A DNA stretch of 64,000 nt, taken from the NCBI GenBank assembly GCA_037127255.1, contig JBANSL010000020.1, forward strand, positions 62,135,598-62,199,597, in the 5' to 3' direction. Source of the stretch: Persicaria tinctoria (lineage: Eukaryota; Streptophyta; Magnoliopsida; Caryophyllales; Polygonaceae). Below, in pieces: positions 1 to 10,508 of the stretch (positions are counted from its first letter, which is position 1; each line of letters begins with the position of its first letter). The translations under genes were made by a program, and so were the position numbers. The notes under the pieces are model-generated. The model saw only the letters and a program-made list of their open reading frames with translations, made no database searches and was not told the DNA's origin.

Positions 1-290
1 TACTTGTCTAGGGTATTGGTTTTATGTCCCCCCTAGACTAATATTTGCTTTGTAATAAGAAAACAAATATTGTTTCCAAAAAAATCCAATCATGTGAATT
101 TCATGAGTGCTTTAGTAGAAGATATATGGCATGGCAAGAATATTGTGTCATTCAAAGTCATTCAACTAGCTATATGTAGTCTGAATGCTTCAGAGGAATA
201 TTATATCTTGTCAAAATATTGCACTTCATAGGGGAAGATATATGTCATGCCAAGAATATCATGTCATTCAAAGGCATATCTTCAAATATA

Positions 291-313
291 TATACACACA
301 CACACACACACAC
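291..313. repeat. (CA)n microsatellite
   Basis: A pure AC/CA run lies upstream of the first gene. The rest of bases 1-373 is AT-rich with no coding region that I can support. Confidence 0.9.
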
Positions 314-373
314 CATCCTTGTACTAATTACTTGTATCTTTATTTGCACAATCAACATTTGTTTTACACTTCA

Positions 374-1563
374 ATGGCATTTTCTAGTTCAAAAAAATCC
401 AATGGTCGAAAAGGAAATTTTTCCATTGAGGAAGATGAACTCTTGTGTCATGTATATCTTCAAATTTCTGAAGATCCTATTGCAGGTATTAATCAGAAGA
501 AAGATAAAGTATGGGAGAGGATAAGCACTTTGTGGAATCAAGAGAAAAATGATCTTCAGATGCGAAGCACCAAATCTCTACAAAGTCGATTTTCAGATCT
601 TACCTATTGTATAGGAAAATTTCGTGGTGCTCTTCGACAAGTGGAGCATCTAAATCCAAGTGGTGCTTCAGAGAAAGATATTGTAAGTTTTTTTTTCAAT
701 TATTGTATTATAGTAGCATTTTAGTCTTTAACTTAAAATTTGCAAAACATTTGTAGCATGCTAAAGCAAAACAACATCTACAAGATGATCCAACCTACAC
801 AAAGAAGAAACTTCAGTTTGACCATGTGTGGCCTATTCTCAAGGATGCTGAAAAGTGGACTGATAATGGTAGAAGTTCAAACAATCCACGACAAAGGAGC
901 GTTTCAAGTGAAAGATATGATTCAATGTCTCAAACGTCAAGGAGCGGATCATTTGCCGTCCATTTAAATGAAGACGAGGATGAACAAGAGCTACACAATG
1001 AGGAGCTTGGTACCACTAGTCGACCTATTGGTATAAAGAAAGCAAAGGCGAAAAGGTACGAGGAAACTGAGAAGTCCAAGCTAGTTAAACAAATCAACGA
1101 GTCCAATCAAAAACTAAAGGAGTTATTTGAAAAAAGTTTGTTAGAAAGAAATGCATTTTCTACTATGTATGAGGAACGTGCATCTAGAAAATTAGCTATT
1201 CAACAGGAACGTGAGGATAACAAAATCATGCTTACTAGTATGGATTCAATTACCGATCAAGAAGGTCGTGAGTACTTACGAATGAAGAAGGCTGAAATAA
1301 TGGAGAGAAGAGTTCATCACTCCCAACCACGACAACCACCTACCACATTTGAGATTCCTACTCCACTCCATTATCCAAGTGGATTTACCGGTTATGGACA
1401 ACACCAAGGAGGAACGGTTACATATGATGGAGTCCCTAATTACGGAGGAAACGGTGGATCTAGTTCAAGTGGTATGCAAGGAACACAACAATTCGATGAC
1501 TCCGTCAACTATGGCCGGTTGGAAGAACAAAGCAGAAATGATGATGTCTTTCCGGAATACTAA
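374..1563 (+). CDS. Myb/SANT-like, NAM-associated protein (probable PIF/Harbinger ORF1)
   Basis: Two exons, 374-682 and 757-1563, are joined by a 74-bp GT-AG intron in phase 0 and give about 371 residues. I start at MAFSSSKK because the longer open frame upstream runs through the CA repeat. Exon 1 holds a Myb/SANT-like trihelix segment (EEDELLCHVYLQI, then WERISTLWNQ and SLQSRFSDL). Exon 2 begins with the KKLQFDHVWPILKD motif typical of the plant NAM-associated C-terminal family, then a charged coiled-coil region and a Gly/Ser/Gln-rich tail. Proteins of this type are often annotated as glutathione S-transferase T3-like. They correspond to the DNA-binding ORF1 of PIF/Harbinger transposons, though some have become host genes. 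No DDE transposase is in the window; it may lie upstream. The frame has no stops, so the copy is young or under constraint. Confidence 0.75.
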
Positions 1564-2184
1564 TTATCTTCAATAACGTTTTTATTATATTTTTGTATCG
1601 CTTTGTTATTTCCTTCCATAAGTGAGTGTGGTACTTTTTCCGAGCTTGGAGACCATCTCCGAGAAGGTTTTGAAGAGGCCCTTATCACATTGTGTAATTT
1701 TTTTTATTGTGTTATTAATTAGTATTTTATAATTATGTATTAAAGTAACCTAATCCGATTATATTCAATATTAGGCTCATATGAAAGAGTTTATTACGAT
1801 TAATATAATGGTATAAATTTTATTATTATCAAACATTAATAAAATTAAATGAAAGAGTAAAATTAAATTGTCAATATAAATTAATAAAGGATATAGTTGT
1901 AATAACAAGAATGAAAATGGGTAAAAATGTAAGAAAATAGGAAAACATTAAAATATGGAAGCAATATAGCAAGTGAGTTCACTTGGTATATATAGCACAT
2001 TGTGAGGATGAAAGGTAAAAAAAATATTTGGGGAGATGGGATATAGGGTATGGTGGGAGTGGGGTATAGGGTATAAATACAGATTTAGGGATATACCCCT
2101 TACGATGGCAGATGGTCTTAATGTATTTAACTTTTAATAAGCTATAAAGATTTCAAAATATGGGTTTTTATTACAGACTTACGG
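1564..2184. other. 3' flank of the Harbinger-like gene, with a possible element end
   Basis: No gene is visible. Read on the minus strand, bases 2096-2117 begin GACCATCTGCCATCG, like PIF/Harbinger MITE termini, and are followed on the plus strand by TTA, a plausible 3-bp target duplication. The matching left end would be outside the window, so the boundary is tentative. Confidence 0.35.
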
Positions 2185-2216
2185 TATAAATATAAGTTAG
2201 AAAACTCTATTTTTTG

Positions 2217-2219
<3 letters not shown>

Positions 2220-2270
<51 letters not shown>
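2220..2270. repeat. (TA)n microsatellite next to a LINE poly(A) tail
   Basis: About 25 TA units lie directly next to the T-run that is the minus-strand poly(A) tail of the LINE. Confidence 0.95.
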
Positions 2271-2274
<4 letters not shown>

Positions 2275-2308
2275 TTTTATTTTTTTTTTTTTTGGAAGCA
2301 GGTAAAGA

Positions 2309-5300
2309 TTAGGTAAACCGTCGGCGACCCGGCTTTTTCCCTAGCGCGTCCGAACGGACGAGAACACAAAGTTCTGGATCATCAGTGTAGCTATCATCGG
2401 CAGGGACAGTGTAGGCCAGACGTGCAATCCTGTCAGCCACAGCATTGGAATCCCTGAAAATATGACGAATAGCAACATGAGAGAAAGTATATAAATCGAC
2501 AGTCGTATCAGCCATCAGCAGCTCGATAATCCAGGGACAAGACCAGTCCCCCAGAAGAGCCTTTATGACGACCAAGCAATCTCCTTCGATCAGAAGGTTA
2601 TTCATCCCCATGGATTTAGCCTTGGCGACCCCCATCCGAAGGCCCATTGCCTCAGCGAACACAGCGGAGCCATTATTACAGGGACCCCCCCAAGGGACTG
2701 TATATTTCCCATATGATCCCGGATCACGAAGCTGAAGGTTCCTTCCCCCGACTGGCAGTACGAGCCATCGAAATTCAGTTTGTAGTACCCCGTAGGTGGT
2801 TTTTCCCATTTATCGGCCTTTGAAGCGGTTTGGTTTGTTGATCTCGAGCTAGCTGCGGTACCACCCGTCTTGTTCCGAGAATTGGATGTACCAATCATTT
2901 CTGAGTCGTCAACCCTGGCATTCCATGTGTGGTAAGTAGAATTGCAGAAGATGGTTATAGCCTGCACAGAGGCATTATTAATTTGCTGGAAAACCACTTG
3001 GTTTCGAAAGTACCAAATACTCCACCAAGCAAAGGCGAGTTTTGTGAAAGCCTTAGTGCCGACTTTGGTGTAGATGTTGTTAAGAAGAAGATTTGGTTTG
3101 GTGTCTATATCGATACCAACACCTGATGGATGGCTGATATGAAGAGCTTTGGTTAGAGCGATCGTAGTTGGGCATTGAATTAAAATATGACCTGTAGATT
3201 CGACCGTGCATCCACAGAAGCTGCACCCGGAGGGCACTGAAGCATGGGACCGTTGTAGTCTCTCAGTAGTTGGTAGACCATCGCGGGCAATCTTCCAAAG
3301 AAAATGCCTTATCTTATAGGGAATGTCCAGATTCCATATCCAGCTGCAGCCAAAGTTCTGATCACCCTCGTGATGTGGGATTAGCTTTGTTGCTGATGAA
3401 GTGGAGAACCAGCCATCTTTACTGGACCCCCAAAAAAGTCTGTCAGGAAAAAGATTTGTCGGAAGAGGGGTATTTTTAATTTTGGAGATGATATCAACTG
3501 GTAGTAATTCACTAAGGTCCGCATCAAGTTTTGTGACGTTCCAAGAGTTATTGTCGTTAATAAATCTGTTAACCTTCCAATTCAGCACCCCTTCCGGGAG
3601 CGAATGAAGAGACAATTTAGTGAATGGTTGTTGAGTGACCCAAATGTTCGTCCAGAAATGAGTCGTGTTTCCGTCACCGATTGACCAGCGAAGGTCAGTT
3701 TTGAAGAGATTGGTAATAGAGTTTAGTTTGGCCCACTGCCATGAGGTATTGCCCTTGTGTTGGTAGCGCAGAACTGGGGTTCCTTTTAGATATTTGCCTG
3801 TTATAACTTTCACCCAAATGTTGTCCGGTTCAGCAATTAGTTTCCACAATAATTTCATTTGTAATGCTATATTCACCGTTTCTGCCTTGTAAATGCCCAA
3901 CCCCCCGGTAAGGGTATCTGTGCAAATCTTGTCCCAGCTAATCAAAGGAGTACTATGTGCATCTTTGTTCCAGAAAAATTGCCTGTAGATCTTATCTAGC
4001 TCGTGCAAAATTGACGAGGGCAAAAGGAAAGCTTGCATGAGGAACAACGGTTGTGCTGAGAGATTTGCTTTGATTAGGACTTTTCTGCCCTCTGCAGAAA
4101 GAGAGGAGGCTTTCCACTTTGAAAGTTGTTGCTTAGTTTTGAGTATGATCTCCGCAAAGGTGTCTCTGTTGACACGACCATTGATAATTGGGCAACCTAG
4201 ATATTTTTCTAGGTTATTTGATCGGGGGATACCCAGTGCATTTGTAACTGTCTGTATGGTTGTTGCTGTAGTGTTTGGAGAAACTTGAAAACTTGACTTA
4301 TGTAGGTTAACTTTTTGTCCAGAGATGAGACAGAATCGTTGAATAGTCTCTGAAAGTTCAAAACATGTTGACTGGTTGGCTTTTCCGAAAAGCATGATAT
4401 CGTCAGCGAAGGCAAGGAAAGGAATCTTTACCCCTTCTCCCCCCAAAGTGAAGCCTATGTTCTTTGAGATGTTGGACTGTCTCTGTAACGTTCTGGCCAG
4501 AACCTCTGCTGTGAGGATAAAAAGGAAAGGAGAAAGGGGGTCTCCCTATCGGAGTCCTCTCGTTGGAGCGAAAACTGTCGATGGTTCATCATTAATAAGA
4601 ACTGAGTACGAAACAGTCTGGACACATTCCTTTATCCAGTGGACAAATTTAGAGTCGAAACCGAACTTTTTGAGCGTAGCGAAAAGAAAAGGCCATTCAA
4701 TACGGTCGTAGGCCTTTTCCATATCTAGCTTGTCCGCCATATAGTCGGCCTTAGCTTTAGTTAATCAGAACGAGTGGAAAATCTCGTGAGCGATGAGAAT
4801 ATTGTCTTGGATCGACCGACCTTTAGTAAACGCACTTTGTAAAGGATGAATGAGTGAGTAAAAAACTGTCGACAGTCTAGCCGTTAAGATCTTGGAGATA
4901 ATTTTGTAAATAGTAGAGCAGAGGCTGATCGGCCTAAAGTGACTAACTGTTTGCGGATCGTCGATTTTCTAGATTAGGGTTATGAACGTGTGGTTAATTT
5001 GACGCAACATCCTCCCACTTGAAAAGAATGCTTTAACCGCTTTTATAATTGAAGGACCGACTATGTCCCAGTAAGTCTGGTAGAAACCTGCCGGCATGCC
5101 GTCCGGGCCCGGCGCCTTATCAGCACCAATCGAAAAGAGTGCAATCTTAATATCATTGTTGGTAATGGGCACGGTTAGCATCTGGTTCTGCTGATCAGAA
5201 ATCTCACGGTCAATGACGAGGAGATCCTCATCACATGGGATGTGATGGTTATAGGACGATCTGAACCTTTTGGAGAAGCTATCTACAAATTCATTTCTGA

Positions 5301-6495
5301 TTAAGTTATGGTCTGACAGAACGAGACCCGATTCCGTTGTAAGGACTTTTACGATCTTTCTGCCCCGTTTAGCCGAAGCTATACGATGGAAGTAACTGGA
5401 GTTTGTGTCATTTAATCTGATATGTTTAACCTTGGCTCGTTGGCTCCAATAGCGACGCTGGAAATCAAGCATTCGTTCCCTTTTGTTGAGCAGTCTCTTA
5501 TGTCTGTTACTTAGGTCCTGATTAGGATTAACGAGTAACTTTTGTTGTAGCTGCAGAAGTTGTTCATCTGTGTCAAAGATTTGTTTATGCATATTGTTAA
5601 AAGTGCGTTTATGCCAACGCTTTGCTAGGTCTTTTAGTAGGCTTGTTTTTTTAACGAGTTTAAACATGTAGGATCCCGTAGGATTAAGCCTCCAAGCCTG
5701 CCTCACCAGGTTTTTGAACTCTGGTTTAGTCGTCCAAGCCAGTTCAAAACGGAAAGGTTTCCCGTGTTTCTGAGTAGGGGATCGCAAATCGATCGAAATT
5801 GGTGCATGATCTGATGTGGTGAACGGGTGAATTTTCACTCGAATGCCGTCGAAGGCTGAAATGACTTCATTTTGAGCTAGTAACCGATCCAGCTTGGCGA
5901 AGCTATTGTTAGGCAAATCCGATTTCCTTTTTTGCCAAGTATAACTACCTCCATGAGTTGGTACTTCTGACAATTGTAGTAAATGTTTTATATCTTGTAG
6001 CCGTCTAAATCTTCCTGGGGACGGAAGGATACCCCCCAGCTTGTCAGCCGGGATAGAAATTTCGTTGAGATCCCCAAGGATACAGAACGGGTTGGTAAGG
6101 TTTGATGCGTAAGTGGTGAGGTTATCCCAAAATTCGTCCTTCGAACGACGATCTGGTGGTGCGTAAACCACAAGAATAGTTGTCATCATATTGACGTTTC
6201 TGTCAAAATAGTTTAGGTGGATAAGTCTGCGGTTAGCCGAAATGAGTGTAATCTCACCCTCTGAAATAGGAAGGTCTTTCCATAGCAGACATATACCCCC
6301 GGAGAAACCCCGAGCAGGATCAAAAGCAATATTTGAAAACCCGCACTTCTTCCGGGCGGCTTCAGGGGATAATTTATCAGTTTTGGTTTCAAGCAATGCT
6401 AGGACATTTATATAGTTGTTTTTACAGAAAAGTTCAGTATGAGTCCAGAAGTTTCGCCTCCTCATCCCTCTACAGTTCCAAGAGCATATATTCAT
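2309..6495 (-). pseudogene. LINE ORF2: endonuclease, reverse transcriptase, zf-RVT and RNase H
   Basis: Starts MNICSWNCRGMRRR, the usual L1 endonuclease opening. Domains in order: AP-type endonuclease (about 6495-5780, with LGDLNEI and SDHAP), reverse transcriptase (about 5200-4200, with ADKAPGPDGMP, KLDMEKAYDRIEW, GDPLSPFLF and the catalytic FADD), zf-RVT (about 3440-3160, with FLWKIARDGLPT and CSFC) and RNase H (about 2800-2400, with LNFDGSY, EGD and DSNAVAD). One frame is interrupted by in-frame stops at 4969-4971 (TAG), 4765-4767 (TGA, in place of an Arg codon) and 4546-4548 (TAG, in place of Gln of GLRQGD). It then shifts frame near the seven-C run at 2684-2691. All three stops fall in or next to the RT domain, so the copy cannot make an active enzyme. 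Confidence 0.93.
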
Positions 6496-6611
6496 AGGAA
6501 ACCAATTTTTGTTCGTAACCGTTTGTACTTCGCCCCCTTCTTAGGCAATTTTGTCCTTGCTATTAGCGAAATTGATTTAACAGAACCTTTTGTAATTAAA
6601 GGATTAGCCAT
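6492..6611 (-). CDS. 39-codon basic mini-ORF overlapping the ORF2 start
   Basis: MANPLITKGS with a Lys/Arg-rich tail (LPKKGAKYKRLR). Its TGA stop overlaps the ORF2 ATG as ATGA. It could be the C-terminal remnant of a lost ORF1 or a fortuitous upstream ORF. The basic tail and the overlap favour a remnant, but I recognise no domain. Confidence 0.35.
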   Translation of the reverse strand: MANPLITKGSVKSISLIARTKLPKKGAKYKRLRTKIGFL

Positions 6612-8637
6612 GGCTTTAAGTATTGTGTAGCTAGCAGTCGTTGTATCGTGGATTTGGTAATCTGGGTGGCATATATGACCATGCATTTATATAATGAAGA
6701 TTGATGATGTTTGCAAGTGACACCATGTAATGATGTTGGTTTGATCAAACGACCCACGAGTCCAGTATTCAATGTCAGAAGTAAAGACAAAACCATATAT
6801 GAATTGTATTTCACCAAGTTTGGAGAAGTTTAATTGTTTTACAATGGCCTTGTAGGGCTCAATTGATCCAAGGGGATCATACGTTGGGGCATGTAAGCCT
6901 CCACAAAAGGAATTGAATGGGAGTGGGGTCCATGTGAGGAGATGGACCAACACATTTCCAATGGATTTGTGAAAGGTAAAAAACGAGGCTTGTGTGCCAA
7001 AATTTGATACAAATTTTGTATTGCAGATAAACATTGCAGTGCAGCACACCGGAAGGGAGAAGACGGCATGACAGAGGCAGCAGCAAGGAGTCCCGACGAA
7101 GGAGAGTTGCGGAGGACACCAGGCAGCAAACCCGCACACCACAAAAAAGTAGCAGCAGAGCCAAGAATCGGAAGAAAAGGGAGAAAAAACAAAGGATAAA
7201 TGCAAAGTAGAGTGAAATTGATAAGGGATATCTCGTATAGGAGGACAATACTTTGTATTAAAATTGAAGTAGCACTTAGGTAAAATATTTATAATTTGAT
7301 ATTCAAACAAACAGGAAGAGCCCACAATTGTGAAAATCAAGACCTGTGAGGGCCTAATAGGAAGACGAATCCTTAAAAAAGAGCTATGCCGGTTGATATC
7401 TTGGTAAAGGAAACCACAAATTTGGTAAAGCAGTTTTCGATTAAGGATGGGTACCATTTGCAAACTATGACATCTATCATACATGTACTGCATATAATGA
7501 GGGGGAGTTTTACGATGTTGAGTGGAGATCCAAATAGCTAACAAGCAATCGGTGAAATACGTGACGACAGACGACAAGTTAGCAAAACAAGTCACGAACA
7601 CAAGATATTATGTAAAACAATCAATTTGTTTTATAGTGGCCCAGTAGGGCGTAATTGATCTATGACGATCATAGCACACGGCTTGTGCGCCAATATGGTT
7701 CGAGGGATCTATTCCCAAAAGAGAAGTATAGCAGCACCCAGACGAAAGCAAGAATCCATCGAGGCCATAGTACATGGTTAATTGATAGGTAACAAGCAAG
7801 GATTGATAGTCATAACAGTAAGCCTTAATGGCAAAACTAATAATGTGATTTGTCGATCTTAGATACACCAATAAGGTGATTTTAGAGATATGATTGGAAA
7901 TGATCTGTTCGGACTCAATACTTGCATTGGCTTGTAAGCCATCAGTGTACGTAAACCACGCTTCCACGCGCATCGAAAAGGAGATTATTTTTGAAGATGA
8001 TATGGGATGTATGCAGAGCAAGATCAACTTGATGTTGATAGAACAGGGGCGATAAACCCATAGGCATATGTGAATATGATATATATACTTCAATTGCTGG
8101 TAGGCAATAGGGTCGCTTGAGTGAATACGAGATAAGAGAAGAAGACTTACCGAGGGAAGCTTCATAGCAGAGCAGTGACAGTAAACCGGCTGAAAAGAAA
8201 GGAGAGAGAAAAGCCACCGATGCCAAGGGTAGAAGTGACCCCGGCCGTCCGACCACCACGAGACCCCCCCTCGACTCGTAATTGTTGGGAAACAGAACAT
8301 CATCACACTCCAAGTGGGTCGATTTTTCAGATTTGAGGGGCAATCGGGAGGCTCCACCTCCTTCTTACAGGCTCTGGTCGAGCGAACTCCATCAGGAGAT
8401 GAAGGGTGGTAGGTGAAGCGTAAGCTCCAAAACAACACTAGGAGTGTGCATGCTAGATCTGTAGCAGAGAAGGGAGAGCAGGGGGGGCTCGGGTCCTGGT
8501 GTAGGAAGGTAGGGACGGTGGGCACAAGGGTTTCCTGGCGGCGGCAATGACTCATAACTAGAGGAGCAGAGATGCGCGTGGAAGCGCGTTGATTAGGGTA
8601 AAAATTTGGCATAATGAAGACACCCAACAAATACTAC
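6612..8637 (-). other. LINE 5' region, non-coding
   Basis: Long open stretches on the minus strand (7601-6687 and 8630-7608) have atypical amino-acid composition and no recognisable domain. I regard them as untranslated leader. A GTAAGT donor-like site follows CCCTCG near 8155 on the minus strand. Two segments, about 6827-6900 and 7616-7690, are diverged copies of each other (both contain GTAGGG, AATTGATC and GATCATA in order), suggesting an old internal duplication in the leader. Confidence 0.4.
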
Positions 8638-8647
8638 TATTTTTTTT

Positions 8648-8850
8648 TTGTTTATATAAACATGAATAGTATTGTACTAATTGTAATTATATTTAATTAG
8701 TATACAACTTAATCTGATATATTTTTTTAAAATAATTTATAAATATAAGTTAGAAAACACTTTTATATATAAACATGAATAGTATTATACTAATTGTAAT
8801 TACATTTAATTAGTATATAACTTAATCAGATATATTTTTTAAAAAATAAT
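8648..8850. repeat. Tandem duplication, about 110-bp unit
   Basis: Bases 8650-8735 and 8760-8850 are near-identical (shared blocks AAACATGAATAGTATT, ACTAATTGTAATTA and TTTAATTAGTATA). The 21-bp segment between them (8738-8758) recurs at 2185-2205 on the other side of the LINE. Confidence 0.85.
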
Positions 8851-9625
8851 AATAAAATGAAGGGTTAGTATAAGAAGTTCGATTATAGTTCACATTATTC
8901 ACAAATCAAAAGTATTGAAGTTTGAACCTCTAAAAATCATATATATTGGTTAAAATAAAAAGTAATCACTTTTTAACATCAATTTTATAATTTAAAGCTG
9001 AAAATATTCTTTCATACGCAAATGCAACCATTATGTTGCACAAAGTATAACAGAATAGAAGAGTTTACGTTTGATTGTTTGTATTTTATTCAACCAACAA
9101 AAAAAAAACTTGAATTAATTTTATTTAATTAACTGTAGATTTTCGCCGTCTTCGTATACAATACGGAGTACTATATATGGGATTAATAATAGTATTGCGT
9201 TGGTCAAAGAATAATAAGTGGGATAATGACTTTAAAAAAAACTGGTATAGTATAAAGAGGCAACTAGAAAATTTTAAAAAAATATGAGTAGTTTTCTAGT
9301 GCAGGTCGTTTCTTAAGTAGGCAACTTGCTAGATTAAAATAAAATTTTAAAAAAAAATTGAAGGGAACGTGCGACTATTAAATATAAATTTATAAATTTT
9401 TTTGTGTGGGTAAAAAATTAAATTTTGAGAGTTGACACGTTATTAAAAATCTGGAAGAATAAATAAAATATATAAAACAACAAAGGACGAGATGGAGAAA
9501 AACACAAATTAAAAGCACAAATTAACGACCTCGAAGAAGATATGAAAACAACTAGTCAAACTCCCACCAAAAGAGGAATACAAGACAGAAAATTATAAAA
9601 TAAGAAAAAACTCAATTAAGGATAC
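8851..9625. other. AT-rich intergenic DNA
   Basis: No coding potential, RNA gene or bounded repeat is seen. Confidence 0.6.
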
Positions 9626-10128
9626 ATGAAACTTGATTTTGAAGGAGCTAAAGTTGTCTCTGGTCTTGTCGCTTCTGGCTTTGTCATTCGCGATGACCAG
9701 GGTGCAGTTCGTGCTTGCGGGGCGCAGGATCGTGATTCAGTTTCCGCTCTACATGCGTAGTGTCTTGGTCTCCAAGCTAGTTTATTTGAAGGTGCTAGTA
9801 GGAGTTTCTCACATGTTGAGGCGGAGGGGGACTACTTGTTTGTGATCAATGCCCATTTGGAAGGCCCCGTGGGAAATCGAGATGATGATTTTGGATGCCC
9901 TCGGCTTATGCATAACTTTCGTCAGAGTCTCGTTCTCACCCACCTTTAGGGAAGGGAACCAGATAGTTGGCAGGATGGTGCATCTCAAACTCACTTTGAC
10001 TATGCTTAAGGAACGCTTACCAGCTGAGATCGACGACTTCGTTCGTAAAGACACTCTCATGGGCAGTACGTGGTTCAACCGCGGGTTGACCACCCCAAAT
10101 GTTTGCCTTGTATAAAAAAAAAGAGGGA
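9626..10128 (+). pseudogene. 5'-truncated LINE 3' end: RNase H fragment
   Basis: Opens MKLDFEGAKVVSG and continues SGFVIRDDQGAVRACG, the start of an RVT_3-type RNase H domain. It then reads across two frames to EAEGDYLFVINAHLEG and the terminal FVRKDTLMGSTW, with several stops. A short A-run at 10117-10125 fits a LINE poly(A) tail. It is separate from the 2.3-8.6 kb LINE, being on the opposite strand with different sequence. Confidence 0.7.
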
Positions 10129-10143
10129 GTTGATACGCAATTA

Positions 10144-10444
10144 GGGCCCGTTTGGTATTGATATCTAGATATCAGATATCAGCCCCCGATATTTGATATT
10201 TAGTATTTGATATAAGTGATATCGACCTTTAGTGTTTGATATCCCCAAGATATCAAGTGATATTTGATATTTGTGTTTGGTACCGCTAAATATCGATATC
10301 GCTTGATATCTATATATCAAATTTAGGTTTTTTTAATATACTGATTTTTAGGGAGATATCACTTAATATCGATAACGATATCTTAATATTAAGATATCAA
10401 CCGATATCAAGATTTTGATATATAGATATTGATACAAAACGCTC
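10144..10444. mobile_element. GATATC-rich MITE
   Basis: Starts GGGCCCGTTTGGTATTGATA, a common plant MITE terminus, after TTA. The far end read in reverse begins GAGCGTTTTGTATCAATATC, an imperfect inverted copy. Twelve GATATC hexamers occur in about 300 bp. The superfamily is uncertain: the TTA suggests Tourist/PIF, but a matching 3-bp duplication at the right end is not clear. Confidence 0.6.
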
Positions 10445-10508
10445 AGTCGCTCACACACACTCCCTGATTCCCCCACCCCACTTGCTCTGCCTGGAATGTC
10501 TATCTGAT

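Larger units (their letters stand above)
2271..8637 (-). mobile_element. L1-type LINE, about 6.4 kb, decayed
   Basis: Read on the minus strand this is a non-LTR retrotransposon: a GC-richer 5' region (8637-6496), ORF2 (6495-2309) and a 3' poly(A) tail (T-run 2271-2294). The flanks match approximately: CTATTTTTT-G-TTT then ATATA occurs at 2207-2228 and again at 8637-8655. This is consistent with a target-site duplication, but both copies are low complexity. A 21-bp identical segment at 2185-2205 and 8738-8758 shows that the element sits in a local repeat. No ORF1 (gag-like) protein is recognisable. Confidence 0.75.

Noticed and set aside
7608..8630. 340-codon minus-strand frame in the LINE leader, and the 304-codon frame at 6687-7601
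   Set aside because: Composition is rich in Ser/Leu/Cys with no domain, and the position fits untranslated LINE leader. Treated as non-coding.
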